Positions 8,736 to 19,889 are shown, counted from the stretch's first letter. The stretch: DNA of 64,000 nt from an uncultured Flavobacteriales bacterium (GCA_943787435.1 CALSMK010000007.1:1-64000), one strand, 5' to 3'. Numbers and translations: made by a program. Notes: a model not told the origin generated them from the letters alone.

Positions 8736-11700
8736 ATGCCCGTAACCAAGGTCATTGCCTCATCCTATCTGGGGCTGGTATTTCTCTCCTGTCTGCTGCT
8801 GGGGACCAACCTGACTCTCGCACAATGTGATTCCACAGCGGGAGGTTTTTCTATTTCCGTTGAAAGAATCGCCGAAGACATAGGCGTCATTGAAGGAAAC
8901 AGCGGAACCACAGACCTATCCGGTTACAGCACTTACCGGGTTTATTTGAATTGCGAAACAGCCCAAGACAAGCTCAGCGCTATCGAAGGCAACAACAACA
9001 GGCCCCTTTCGATAGAAACCACCACCAGTTTCTTTCAAACCAGCCTCTTCTCCGGCAGCAACAACGTGCTGGCCAATGCCATTTCTCCTGTTCTGTATGA
9101 TCTCTATCCCGATGTCGTCTATGACAGTTGGCTCACCATTGGCATTCAGCAAAGTGCAGATGCATCAGCAGGAGAAGTCGAAGTCCAGCTTACAGAGGAC
9201 AACAGCTTTCCTCTTTCAACGGGCTTTGCCAACGGAAACAATGTAAACGTCAACAGCATAGCCGGAGCCACCTGGTACATCACAGACTCTGACCTCTACA
9301 CCAATGGTCTGGCAGGAGGTGACCTCAAAGTACTCATCGCACAGCTCACCACCGACGGTGAAATCTCTGGCCAATTCGGAATGCAGGTTTTCCGCAACGG
9401 CGTTTCTGACACCGAAAACTGCGCGCGCCCATACCTCTCGTTTGCTAGCCATGGCTGCATGGAAACCTCCGCTTGCAACTATGATCCAACCGCCATTTTT
9501 GACAATGGCACCTGTGACTTTTGTGCCTGTCCAGATTCAGTACAGGTGCTCTCTTCGTCCTTCCCAAGCGACAGCGTTCCAGGTTTGTCCTTGGAGTGCG
9601 AAATCATCGCCAACCACGACACCACGGGAATCACCACCGACCTTTTAGGAAACAGTGATCCGCTGGCCGGCATGAAGACCTACAGGGTCTACGCCAAAGT
9701 GGATGACCCAACCACCACTGTCAATGCCGGTTTCGGTGGCACAGCAGCGCCGCTGTCCATCACCTCCACAGAACCTTTCTATCAAAGTCAACGTTGGGCA
9801 ACTCCACACCGAGCAGCATTTCCGCTGCTCTCTGGAGCATCGACACCTACAAGGAGTCACAATACGACAGCTGGGTGACCATCGGCATCGACCGCAGCCC
9901 CATCTCAAATGCCACGCATGCTTCTTCAGGGGCGCCCTACCAAGCCATCAGCTCGGCAGGCAGCTGGCCAGCAGAATTTGAAGGTGGAGGTGGATTGTTC
10001 GCCTCTGGTTCAGTAGGAGGGACCTGGTTTGCATACCCTTCTTCGGCCAACGTGATTCCTGATGGAGACCTCCGCGTATTGGTCGCCCAATTCACCACAG
10101 CGGGCGTCGTAAGCGGGACACTTGGACTTCAGATTATTCCTGAGGAGGCGCCAAGTGACTCCACCAATGACTATCGATTGCCCTTCACCTTTACCACCCA
10201 AGGGTTAGGAGACTACGTCCCTGTTTTCCCAGAAATTTGCTCTTGCACCAACACCGACAATGACTACATCTGCGATGACGTAGACCCTTGCATTGGTGCA
10301 GAAGATGCCTGTGGCATTTGTAACGGTCCGGGAGAAATTTATGAATGCGGGTGCGCCGACATTCCTGAAGGGGATTGTGATTGTGACGGAAATCAACTCG
10401 ATGCCATTGGCGTTTGTGGAGGGTCCTGTACCGAGGATCTCGACAACAATGGAACCTGCGACGACAGCGAAGTTCTAGGATGCACAGATCTTGAGGCCTC
10501 GAACTACAATTCAGAAGCCACGCAAGACAATGGATCTTGCTTCTATCTGGGATGTACAGACCCCACTGCTTCCAATTTTGACAACACCGCTGACACCGAC
10601 GATGGGTCATGCACATATCCAGGTTGCACAGACCCTACTGCCTGGAATTACGATGCAACAGCAAACTTGGACGACGGCTCATGTCAGGCCAATGCATGTG
10701 GAATTGAGGGCCAATTGGTCGAGGTGACCAATTACGCTTACACCCCCGCCCAAGTGACCATTGCAACCGGTGAAGTTGTGATTTGGCAAAACAACTCCAC
10801 ATCTCTGCACAACGTCAATGGTGACGTGAACAGCCAAACGGACGAGAGCTTCAACAACCCAGAAACGTTCTCATTGCCCAACTCAGTTGGAAATGAGCAG
10901 GGGGTATGCATGGGAAGCTACACTTTCACCATACCAGGTGTGTATCAATATGATTGTTCCATCGGAATTCATGCCGCGCTTGGAATGGTGGGCACAATCA
11001 CTGTGGGTACAGGTGGGTGTTTGGATCCTCAAGCCACCAATTATGACGCATCTGCTGAGTTCGATGATGGCACATGCATCTTCTCCGGCTGCATCAATGG
11101 CGCCGCTTGTAACTACGACAGCAACGCCACCAACGACGATGGTTCCTGCGTATTCCCAACAGGGTGCCAGACTTGCTCTGGTGCAACTGACGGCAGCGGA
11201 ACCACTGTTGACAACGATGCCGACCAAGACGGCGTGTGTGACCAGGACGAGCTCCTCGGTTGCACCGATGCTTCAGCTGCATGCAACTACGACGCAACGC
11301 CGACCACCGACACCGACAACAGCCTCTGCGTGTTCGCAACAGGGTGCCAGACCTGCTCCGGTGCAGACCGACGGCAGCGGAACCACCGTTGACAACGATG
11401 CCGACCAAGACGGCGTGTGTGACCAAGACGAGATCCTCGGTTGTACCAATGCTGCGGCCTGTAACTACGACGCTACATCCACCACCGACACCGACAACAG
11501 TCTTTGCGTGTTCCCAACAGGTTGCCAGACCTGCTCTGGTGCAGACCGACGGCATCAGGCACCACCGTCGACAACGATGCCGACCAGGACGGCGTGTGTG
11601 ACCAAGACGAGATCCTCGGTTGTACCGATGCTTCAGCTGCATGCAACTACGACGCAACGCCGACCACCGACACCGACAACAGCCTCTGCGTGTTCGCAAC

Positions 11701-14700
11701 AGGGTGCCAGACCTGCTCTGGTGCAGACTGACGGCAGCGGAACCACCGTCGACAACGATGCCGACCAAGACGGCGTGTGTGACCATGGCGATGAACTCCT
11801 CGGTTGCACCAATGCTGCGGCCTGCAACTACGACGCTACAGCCGACCACCGACACCGACAACAGCCTCTGCGTGTTCCCAACGGGTTGCCAGACCTGCTC
11901 TGGTGAGACCGACGGATCCGGCACCACCGTCGACAACGATGCCGACCAGGATGGCGTGTGCGACCATGACGAGATCCTGACGGGCTGCACCGATGCTTCG
12001 CTGCCTGCAACTACGACGCAACGCCGACCACCGACACCGACAACAGCCTCTGCGTGTTCGCAACAGGGTGCCAGACCTGCTCTGGTGAGACCGACGGCAG
12101 CGGAACCACCGTCGACAACGATGCCGACCAGGATGGGGTGTGCGATGGTGATGAACTCCTCGGTTGCACCAGATGCTGCGGCCTGCAACTACGACGCCAC
12201 AGCCGACCACCGACACCGACAACAGCCTCTGCGTGTTCCCAACAGGTTGCCAGACCTGCTCTGGTGAGACCGATGGATCCGGTACCACCGTCGACAACGA
12301 TGCCGACCAAGATGGCGTGTGCGATGATGACGAGCTGAAGGGCTGCACCGATGCTTCGGCCTGCAACTACGACGCAACGCCGACCACCGACACCGACAAC
12401 AGCCTCTGCGTGTTCGCAACAGGGTGCCAGACCTGCTCTGGTGAGACCGACGGCAGCAGGTACCACCGTCGACAACGATGCCGACCAGGATGGCGTGTGC
12501 GATGGTGACGAGCTCCTCGGCTGCACCGATGCTTCGGCCTGCAACTACGACGCCACGCCCACCACCGACACCGACAACAGCCTCTGCGTGTTCCCAACAG
12601 GTTGCCAGACCTGCTCTGGTGCAGACCGACGGCAGCCGGTGCCGCCGTCGACAACGATGCCGACCAGGACGGCGTGTGTGACCAGGACGAGCAGCCTCGG
12701 CTGCACCAATGCCGCGGCCTGCAACTACGACGCAACACCGACCACCGACACCGACAACAGCCTCTGCGTCTTCGCAACAGGATGCCAGACTTGCTCTGGT
12801 GAGACTGACGGCAGCGGCACTACTGTCGACAACGATGCCGACCAAGACGGCGTGTGCGATGGTGATGAACTGCTCGGTTGTACCGATGCTTCGGCCTGCA
12901 ACTACGACGCCACGCCCACCACCGACACCGACAACAGCCTCTGCGTGTTCGCAACAGGGTGCCAGACCTGCTCTGGTGCAACTGACGGCAGCGGAACCAC
13001 CGTCGACAACGATGCCGACCAGGACGGCGTGTGTGACCAGGACGAGCAGCCTCGGCTGTACCAATGCTGCGGCCTGCAACTATGACGCAACACCGACCAC
13101 CGACACCGACAACAGCCTCTGCGTCTTCGCAACAGGTTGCCAGACCTGCTCTGGTGCAGACTGACGGCAGCGGCACTACTGTCGACAACGATGCCGACCA
13201 AGACGGCGTGTGCGATGGTGATGAACTGCTCGGTTGTACCGATGCTTCGGCCTGCAACTACGACGCCACGCCCACCACCGACACCGACAACAGCCTTTGC
13301 GTGTTCGCAACAGGGTGCCAGACCTGCTCTGGTGCAACTGACGGCAGCGGAACCACCGTCGACAACGATGCCGACCAGGATGGAGTGTGTGACCAAGATG
13401 AGATCCTCGGTTGTACTGATGCTGCGGCCTGTAACTACGACGCCACATCCACCACCGACACCGACAACAGCCTTTGCGTGTTCGCAACAGGGTGCCAGAC
13501 CTGCTCTGGTGCAACTGACGGCAGCGGAACCACTGTCGACAACGATGCCGACCAGGATGGAGTGTGTGATGGTGATGAACTCCTCGGTTGTACAGATGCT
13601 GCGGCCTGTAACTACGACGCCACATCCACCACCGACACCGACAACAGCCTCTGCGTGTTCGCAACAGGGTGCCAGACTTGCTCTGGTGAGACTGACGGCA
13701 GCGGCACCACTGTCGACAACGATGCCGACCAAGATGGAGTGTGTGACCAAGACGAGGTCCTCGGTTGTACAAATGCTGCGGCCTGTAACTACGACGCAAC
13801 GCCGACCACCGACACCGACAACAGCCTCTGCGTGTTCGCAACAGGGTGCCAGACTTGCTCTGGTGATACCGACGGCAGCGGAACCACCGTTGACAACGAT
13901 GCCGACCAGGATGGAGTGTGTGACCAAGATGAGATCCTCGGTTGTACTGATGCTTCGGCCTGCAACTACGACGCAACGCCGACCACCGACACCGACAATA
14001 GCCTCTGCACATACACAGACGGCATTTGCGACAGCTGCATCAATGGAGTGGTCGTAGACAATGATGCCGACAATGATGGTACCTGTGATGCAGATGAAGT
14101 GGCCGGATGCACCGACCCCAATGCATGTAACGTGGGATCATTCTCGGATACAGACAATTCACTCTGCACCTACGTTGATGACAATTGTGAAAGCTGCGTC
14201 GACGGTTCTGTCATCCTGAATGACAGCGATGCTGACGGAGTTTGCGACCAGGACGAACTGCTCGGGTGCACCAATGCCGCTGCATGCAACTACGACGCAA
14301 CGCCGACCACCGACACCGACAACAGCCTCTGCGTATTCGCAACAGGGTGCCAGACTTGCTCTGGTGAGACCGATGGCAGCGGTACCACCGTCGACAACGA
14401 TGCCGACCAAGATGGCGTGTGCGATGATGACGAGCTGAAAGGCTGCACCGACGCTTCGGCCTGCAACTACGACGCCACGCCCACCACCGACACCGACAAC
14501 AGTCTTTGCGTGTTCCCAACAGGATGCCAGACCTGCTCTGGTGAGACCGATGGATCCGGTGCCGCCGTTGACAACGATGCCGACCAAGACGGCGTGTGTG
14601 ACCAGGACGAGATCCTCGGTTGTACCAATGCCGCTGCATGCAACTACGACGCAACACCGACCACCGACACCGACAACAGCCTCTGCGTCTTCGCAACAGG

Positions 14701-16946
14701 ATGCCAGACTTGCTCTGGTGAGACTGACGGCAGCGGCACTACTGTCGACAACGATGCCGACCAAGACGGCGTGTGCGATGGTGATGAACTGCTCGGTTGT
14801 ACCGATGCTTCGGCCTGCAACTACGACGCCACGCCCACCACCGACACCGACAACAGCCTTTGCGTGTTCGCAACAGGGTGCCAGACCTGCTCTGGTGCAA
14901 CTGACGGCAGCGGAACCACTGTCGACAACGATGCCGACCAGGATGGAGTGTGTGACCGTGATGAGACTCCTCGGTTGTACAGATGCTGCGGCCTGTAACT
15001 ACGACGCCACAGCCGACCACCGACACCGACAACAGCCTCTGCGTGTTCGCAACAGGGTGCCAGACTTGCTCTGGTGAGACTGACGGCAGCGGAACCACTG
15101 TCGACAACGATGCCGACCAAGATGGAGTGTGTGACCAAGACGAGGTCCTCGGTTGTACAAATGCTGCGGCCTGTAACTACGACGCAACGCCGACCACCGA
15201 CACCGACAACAGCCTCTGCGTGTTCGCAACAGGTTGCCAGACTTGCTCTGGTGAACCGACGGCAGCGGCACCACCGTTGACAACGATGCCGACCAGGATG
15301 GAGTGTGTGACCAAGATGAGATCCTCGGTTGTACTGATGCTTCGGCCTGCAACTACGACGCAACGCCGACCACCGACACCGACAATAGCCTCTGCACATA
15401 CACAGACGGCATTTGCGACAGCTGCATCAATGGAGTGGTCGTAGACAATGATGCCGACAATGATGGTACCTGTGATGCAGATGAAGTGGCCGGATGCACC
15501 GACCCCAATGCATGTAACGTGGGATCATTCTCGGATACAGACAATTCACTCTGCACTTACGTTGATGACAATTGTGAAAGCTGCGTCGACGGTTCTGTCA
15601 TCCTGAATGACAGCGATGCTGACGGAGTTTGCGACCAGGACGAACTGCTCGGGTGCACCAATGCCGCTGCATGCAACTACGACGCAACGCCGACCACCGA
15701 CACCGACAACAGCCTCTGCGTGTTCGCAACAGGGTGCCAGACCTGCTCTGGTGAGACCGACGGCAGCGGAACCACCGTTGACAACGATGCCGACCAAGAT
15801 GGCGTGTGTGACCAAGACGAGATCCTCGGTTGTACCAATGCTGCGGCCTGTAACTACGACGCTACATCCACCACCGACACCGACAACAGTCTTTGCGTGT
15901 TCCCAACAGGATGCCAGACCTGCTCTGGTGAGACCGATGGATCAGGCACCACCGTCGACAACGATGCCGACCAGGATGGAGTGTGTGACCAAGATGAGAT
16001 CCTCGGTTGTACCAATGCCGCTGCATGCAACTACGACGCAACGCCGACCACCGACACCGACAACAGCCTCTGCGTGTTCGCAACAGGGTGCCAGACTTGC
16101 TCTGGTGAGACCGACGGCAGCGGAACCACCGTTGACAACGATGCCGACCAAGATGGGGTGTGCGATGGTGATGAACTCCTCGGTTGCACCAATGCTGCGG
16201 CCTGCAACTACGACGCAACGCCGACCACCGACACCGACAACAGCCTCTGCGTGTTCCCAACAGGATGCCAGACCTGCTCTGGTGAGACCGATGGATCAGG
16301 CACCACCGTCGACAACGATGCCGATGAGGACGGCATTTGCGATGCGGACGAAGTCCCCGGTTGCACCGACGAAGGCGCATGCAATTATGACAACGCAGCG
16401 ACCGATGAGAACGGCACTTGCGAGTTTGAAAGCTGCTCAGGCTGCACAGACTCAAGTGCATGCAACTACGACGCGACCGCTTCCATTGAAGACGGCACAT
16501 GCACCTATCCAGAGGAAGGCTTGAACTGCGATGGAACCTGCATCAATGACAGCAACAACAATGGCATCTGTGATGAAGACGAAACAGACTGCCCGGACTA
16601 CAATGGCAACGGTGTGTGTGACAACCTGGAAGTCTTTGGATGCACCTATTCAGAGGCCTGCAACTATGACGTCTTGGCCACGGCTGATGACGGATCCTGC
16701 ACTTATCCTCAGTATGGATTCAACTGCGATGGAACCAGCATAGATGGATCCAACCAATTCGCGGGTTGCACATACAGTGAAGCTTTGAACTTCAGCGCTG
16801 CTGCCAACGTAGACGATGGAAGCTGTGTATTCTTAGATGCCCCCGATGAAGTCGGTCCATGCCTGTTCGACGTCTCAGGAGATGGGTCAGTCAACACCCC
16901 TGACTTGCTCATATTCCTCTCTTATTGGGAGACAACATGTGAGTGA
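8736..16946 (+). CDS. Giant (~2.7 kaa) secreted repeat protein: two copies of the shared YDSWVTIG domain, cupredoxin-like domain, ~27x 59-aa TSP3-like repeats, dockerin-like C-terminus; ORF broken by many frameshifts in this assembly
   Basis: ATG at 8736 (MPVTKVIASSYLGLVFLSCLLLGTNLTLAQ signal peptide). Homologous coding content continues through ORFs 8697..9878, 9794..11392, 10887..11906, 11504..11731, 11620..12267, 12164..12508, 12351..13085, 13064..14998, 14983..15444 and 15303..16946. Ends CLFDVSGDGSVNTPDLLIFLSYWETTCE. Confidence 0.75.
10697..11016 (+). other. Cupredoxin-like (type-1 copper) domain inside the giant repeat protein
   Basis: IEGQLVEVTNYAYTPAQVTIATGEVVIWQNNSTSLHNVNGDVNS...GSYTFTIPGVYQYDCSIGIHAALGMVGTITVG; candidate ligands H (SLHNV) and C-x4-H-x4-M (CSIGIHAALGM). 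Confidence 0.7.
13887..14334 (+). repeat. Copy 1 of a ~448-bp near-identical block, duplicated at 15274..15721 (offset 1387 bp)
   Basis: Contains the distinctive TYTDGICDSCINGVVVDNDADNDGTCDADEVAGCTDPNACNVGSFSDTDNSLCTYVDDNCESCVDGSVILNDSDADG module; one C/T difference noticed (14170 vs 15557). Confidence 0.9.
15274..15721 (+). repeat. Copy 2 of the ~448-bp block at 13887..14334
   Basis: See copy 1; same flanking repeat-variant order upstream. Confidence 0.9.
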
Positions 16947-16954
16947 CCCCTTCT

Positions 16955-17554
16955 TCACGAAATTCCAGAAAGCCGCGCCATCAAAAGCGTGGCTTTCTTT
17001 TTGTGGTGACTTTTTGACACTGGTTGATTCATCAGCGATTGAAGGGACTCCAGACAACGTTCTCGTTCCACAAAGTCATTCCGCTCCGTGTCCTTAAGAA
17101 CCCTCTCCAAAATTTGCAGCGCACGATGGAAAGAGGAGGGGGGCTCCTCTGGAAGATGGACCACTTCCACTGCCCATTCATACAAGTCCTGCAAAGACCC
17201 TCTGGATAGATTCAACCCCATCAAGCTGCGCATCAGCTCCCTGCTTTTGCCTGCGTCAGAAGTTCTCTCCAATGCCCCCATAAGCTCTTCTTCCAAGCCA
17301 GAACGCTCCGCCAAAAGGCCACTTTGAATCAGCAAGGCTGTCACCCAAGCTGACCGAAAACCCAATCGACCTTCCTCCAAAATAGATTTGAGCAACACAG
17401 ACTCGAGAAGATGGCGATGGCCAGCCCCAAAACATGAGTCCAACTCTGGCCAAAAAAGGACCCATTCATCCACCACATTTCGGGACGGAATCGACCCTAA
17501 CGCCTCCAAAAAAGCAGACGGCGATCCCAAGTTTGACCGAACCGAATTCGACAA
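16955..17554 (-). CDS. Hypothetical protein, start uncertain (possible TTG directly after upstream stop)
   Basis: Open frame LSNSVRSNLGSPSAFLEALGS...; no in-frame ATG near the upstream stop; 3' end overlaps the convergent terminator. Confidence 0.4.
   Translation of the reverse strand: MSNSVRSNLGSPSAFLEALGSIPSRNVVDEWVLFWPELDSCFGAGHRHLLESVLLKSILEEGRLGFRSAWVTALLIQSGLLAERSGLEEELMGALERTSDAGKSRELMRSLMGLNLSRGSLQDLYEWAVEVVHLPEEPPSSFHRALQILERVLKDTERNDFVERERCLESLQSLMNQPVSKSHHKKKATLLMARLSGIS
16967..17001 (+). terminator. Rho-independent terminator of the giant repeat gene
   Basis: AGAAAGCCGCGC-CATCAAAA-GCGTGGCTTTCTTTTTG. Confidence 0.75.
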
Positions 17555-17555
17555 A

Positions 17556-19049
17556 TCACTTGCGCATTTGCCCGGCTTCTTCACGGGACAAAATCTCTTC
17601 GATTTGTTCAGCACCGACCTGTTTCGCAATCACCTTCTTGTCTGCGTCAAGCAGGAACATTTTGGGCGTCGCGTAGACATCGAACGTTGTCCGGAAATTC
17701 AAGCTCTGCAATGTGGTCACACCTGCCATGATCAAGGCTGTGGCGCTGTCAGCTGCATTGATCTGTGGGTTGTCTGAGACATGAATCCAATCTTGGATGT
17801 CTTTCTCCCGCACAAACTTCAACCAAGGCTCGGGCTCAAAATCATTTCCTATGGCATAAATCTCCAGGCCCTTGTCGTGCCACTTCTCATAGAGCTCTTG
17901 AAGCTTGGGCATTTCCTTTTTGCAATGCCCACAGGTGGATTCCCAAATGGAAACCAACGTGTATTTGGCATCGACATCGTACAGGCTGACCCAGTTCTGT
18001 TGGGTGGTATCTGGCAAAACGATGTTGGGAATGCGGTTGCCACATTGGCTGTAGCGCAGGTCCTCCGCTCGATCCGTGATTTTGGTCAACTGCTCGCCTT
18101 TGAGCCATTCTGCCTGCCCGGTGGCGTAATAACGGTCCACAAGATCCACGAACACCTTGTCCATGCACATCACCTGGCTCTTTTCAGCAGAGAAGGTGAA
18201 GAAATGAACCAAATACTTGAACATGTCTGGGTCACTGGTAGACCTGGAAATCAACTTGTTGACCTCGGCCAAAGCGGTATCTGGAAGCTGCGGCATGACA
18301 GAATTCCAGTATTGTTCCAAGAGGGTGTGCAACGCCGGATCGCGAACCAATCGCCCATCCGTGAAGTCCACCCGACCCCAGTATAAATCCCTGAATTTGT
18401 AATAACGCCAAAGCTGCGGATTCTCGACACCCATGGGCGCCTCGGGCACCTCGGGCTCTTGAACCATTCGAATCATTTTCGCAAAGAGCGTCTCGCCATG
18501 CTCTCTTTGCACGCGGTCCTGTTCGGCTTGAACCTGCAAATTCAACACCTCCAAGTCTTGAACCAGTTGAGCGCGGCTGGCTTCAGAAAGGGCGGTGTCT
18601 CTGGCCGAAGCATCGATTGGCGCCCTTTTCTCACGCATGTCTTGGATGAAGCCCAAGTAGTCGTAAAACAACTTGGTATCCAGACCTTTCGACACTTCAA
18701 CACTGGCAGGCAAGTTGGCCAAGTCGGCAGTCAACTCGATGGGTGAGCCTGTGACGATGAACTCCAAGAATGCATTTCCGGGAAGAACCAGTCCATATTT
18801 CCCTCCCTTGTCCGCGGGTGGAGAAGGGTAGGAAAGGCGGCCTTTCGATGCCACCAAAGCCGTATCGGCGTAGTACATCTTGTTTCCGTAATAATTGGCG
18901 AGGTACACGGTATCCCCTGGGTTCAAACCCTCAATCTGAAAAGACAACTCAGCCTCGGACTGACCATGGACCAATGGCAGCGAAGAGAGAACAACAACGA
19001 AGGCAACAATCCTTTGAATCATCATGTGCTTGATCAAATTGAACATCAT
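17556..19049 (-). CDS. Secreted thioredoxin-like protein (DUF4369/DUF5106-type N-terminus, TlpA/AhpC-TSA-like domain)
   Basis: Signal peptide, FQIEGLNPGDTVYLANYYGNKMYYADTA, and VSIWESTCGHCKKEMPKLQELYEKW (CGHC active site). Confidence 0.82.
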   Translation of the reverse strand: MMFNLIKHMMIQRIVAFVVVLSSLPLVHGQSEAELSFQIEGLNPGDTVYLANYYGNKMYYADTALVASKGRLSYPSPPADKGGKYGLVLPGNAFLEFIVTGSPIELTADLANLPASVEVSKGLDTKLFYDYLGFIQDMREKRAPIDASARDTALSEASRAQLVQDLEVLNLQVQAEQDRVQREHGETLFAKMIRMVQEPEVPEAPMGVENPQLWRYYKFRDLYWGRVDFTDGRLVRDPALHTLLEQYWNSVMPQLPDTALAEVNKLISRSTSDPDMFKYLVHFFTFSAEKSQVMCMDKVFVDLVDRYYATGQAEWLKGEQLTKITDRAEDLRYSQCGNRIPNIVLPDTTQQNWVSLYDVDAKYTLVSIWESTCGHCKKEMPKLQELYEKWHDKGLEIYAIGNDFEPEPWLKFVREKDIQDWIHVSDNPQINAADSATALIMAGVTTLQSLNFRTTFDVYATPKMFLLDADKKVIAKQVGAEQIEEILSREEAGQMRK

Positions 19050-19082
19050 CGATGGGTGGACGGCTAATTTAGCCTCAACGAC

Positions 19083-19889
19083 ATGGGTTTTACTGTGAAA
19101 GAATACTACTCCTTCGGGATCCTGGGGTGCGGATGGCTTGGCCGCGCTGTCGCATCCAAATTGCGCAGCCTCAACAAGAGCTCATGGGGAAGCAGCCGAA
19201 GTGAAGCTTCTTGGCCCGCCATTGAAGATGCAGGGGCCACACCCGTTCTTTTTGATTCGAGCCAACCCTCTGACATTCAATCAGAATGGCCCTCCTGTGA
19301 CACTTTGCTCATTTGCTGTCCGCCTTCTGCAGGCATGCCCACCTTCGAGAGGGCCGCTGCCTTTGCCCGGAAACACGCCAAGTGGACCGTGTTGATCAGC
19401 AGTACAAGCGTTTACCCAGACGAGGGCCGAAGCATGATTGAAGATGACGCCATTCGGCGATTGAGTCCACATTCCGGGGCTTGCCTGCTCGACATCGAAC
19501 AATGTTTCGAATCCAGCCGCACCAGCATCCTCAGAGCCGGAGGTCTCTTTGGCCCCAACAGGCATCCCGGCAAGTTCATTCAGGGAAAGCCACTGGCTCG
19601 ACCTCAAGATGCCGTGAACATGGTGCACCAAGACGATGTACTACGTGCCATTCTGTTCTCAGCAGAAAACCAATTGGAAGGGCCGCACAACTTGGTGGCT
19701 CCACAACACATCACGCGCGCTGCTTTTTACCATGCTGCAGGTGCAACTGAGCACCCTAAGGACAACAACTCTGAGCCTCAAGGCCGAAAGGTCTTGGCGG
19801 ACAAACTTCAGGGAAGGGGCTTTGAGTTTTTACACCCCAACCCCGCCATGCCCCTCAAGAACAAGGGGGCCAAAAACCAATCTCCATGA
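19083..19889 (+). CDS. NAD(P)-binding Rossmann/SDR-family epimerase-like protein (YeeZ-like)
   Basis: FGILGCGWLGRAVASKL dinucleotide-binding motif; TVLISSTSVYPDEG; ILRAGGLFGPNRHP. Confidence 0.78.
   Translation: MGFTVKEYYSFGILGCGWLGRAVASKLRSLNKSSWGSSRSEASWPAIEDAGATPVLFDSSQPSDIQSEWPSCDTLLICCPPSAGMPTFERAAAFARKHAKWTVLISSTSVYPDEGRSMIEDDAIRRLSPHSGACLLDIEQCFESSRTSILRAGGLFGPNRHPGKFIQGKPLARPQDAVNMVHQDDVLRAILFSAENQLEGPHNLVAPQHITRAAFYHAAGATEHPKDNNSEPQGRKVLADKLQGRGFEFLHPNPAMPLKNKGAKNQSP

Larger units (their letters stand above)
11255..16340 (+). repeat. Array of ~27 tandem 177-bp (59-aa) TSP3-like coding repeats plus two copies of a divergent module
   Basis: Unit GCT(D/N)AxACNYDAT(P/S)TTDTDNSLCVF(A/P)TGCQTCSG(E/A)TDGSGTTVDNDADQDGVCD(Q/G)DE(I/L)L repeated with 177-bp periodicity; DxDxDQDGVCDxDE is a Ca-binding TSP3-type loop. 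Confidence 0.93.

Noticed and set aside
11340-15290. Programmed frameshifting or phase variation in the giant gene
   Set aside because: Indels are not at slippery homopolymers or SSRs; most are unions of two repeat variants, which fits consensus error better. Kept only as an alternative to test.
11255-16340. CRISPR array or other non-coding direct-repeat system
   Set aside because: Repeats are 177 bp, contiguous, without unique spacers, and keep a protein-coding pattern (codon-position variation, TSP3 motif).
11094-16500. Many minus- and plus-strand ORFs in the 177-bp array (e.g. 11094..12188-, 12902..13927-, 13137..14057+, 15607..16524+)
   Set aside because: Repeat-driven shadow ORFs in alternate frames; no signal, domain or start-site support.
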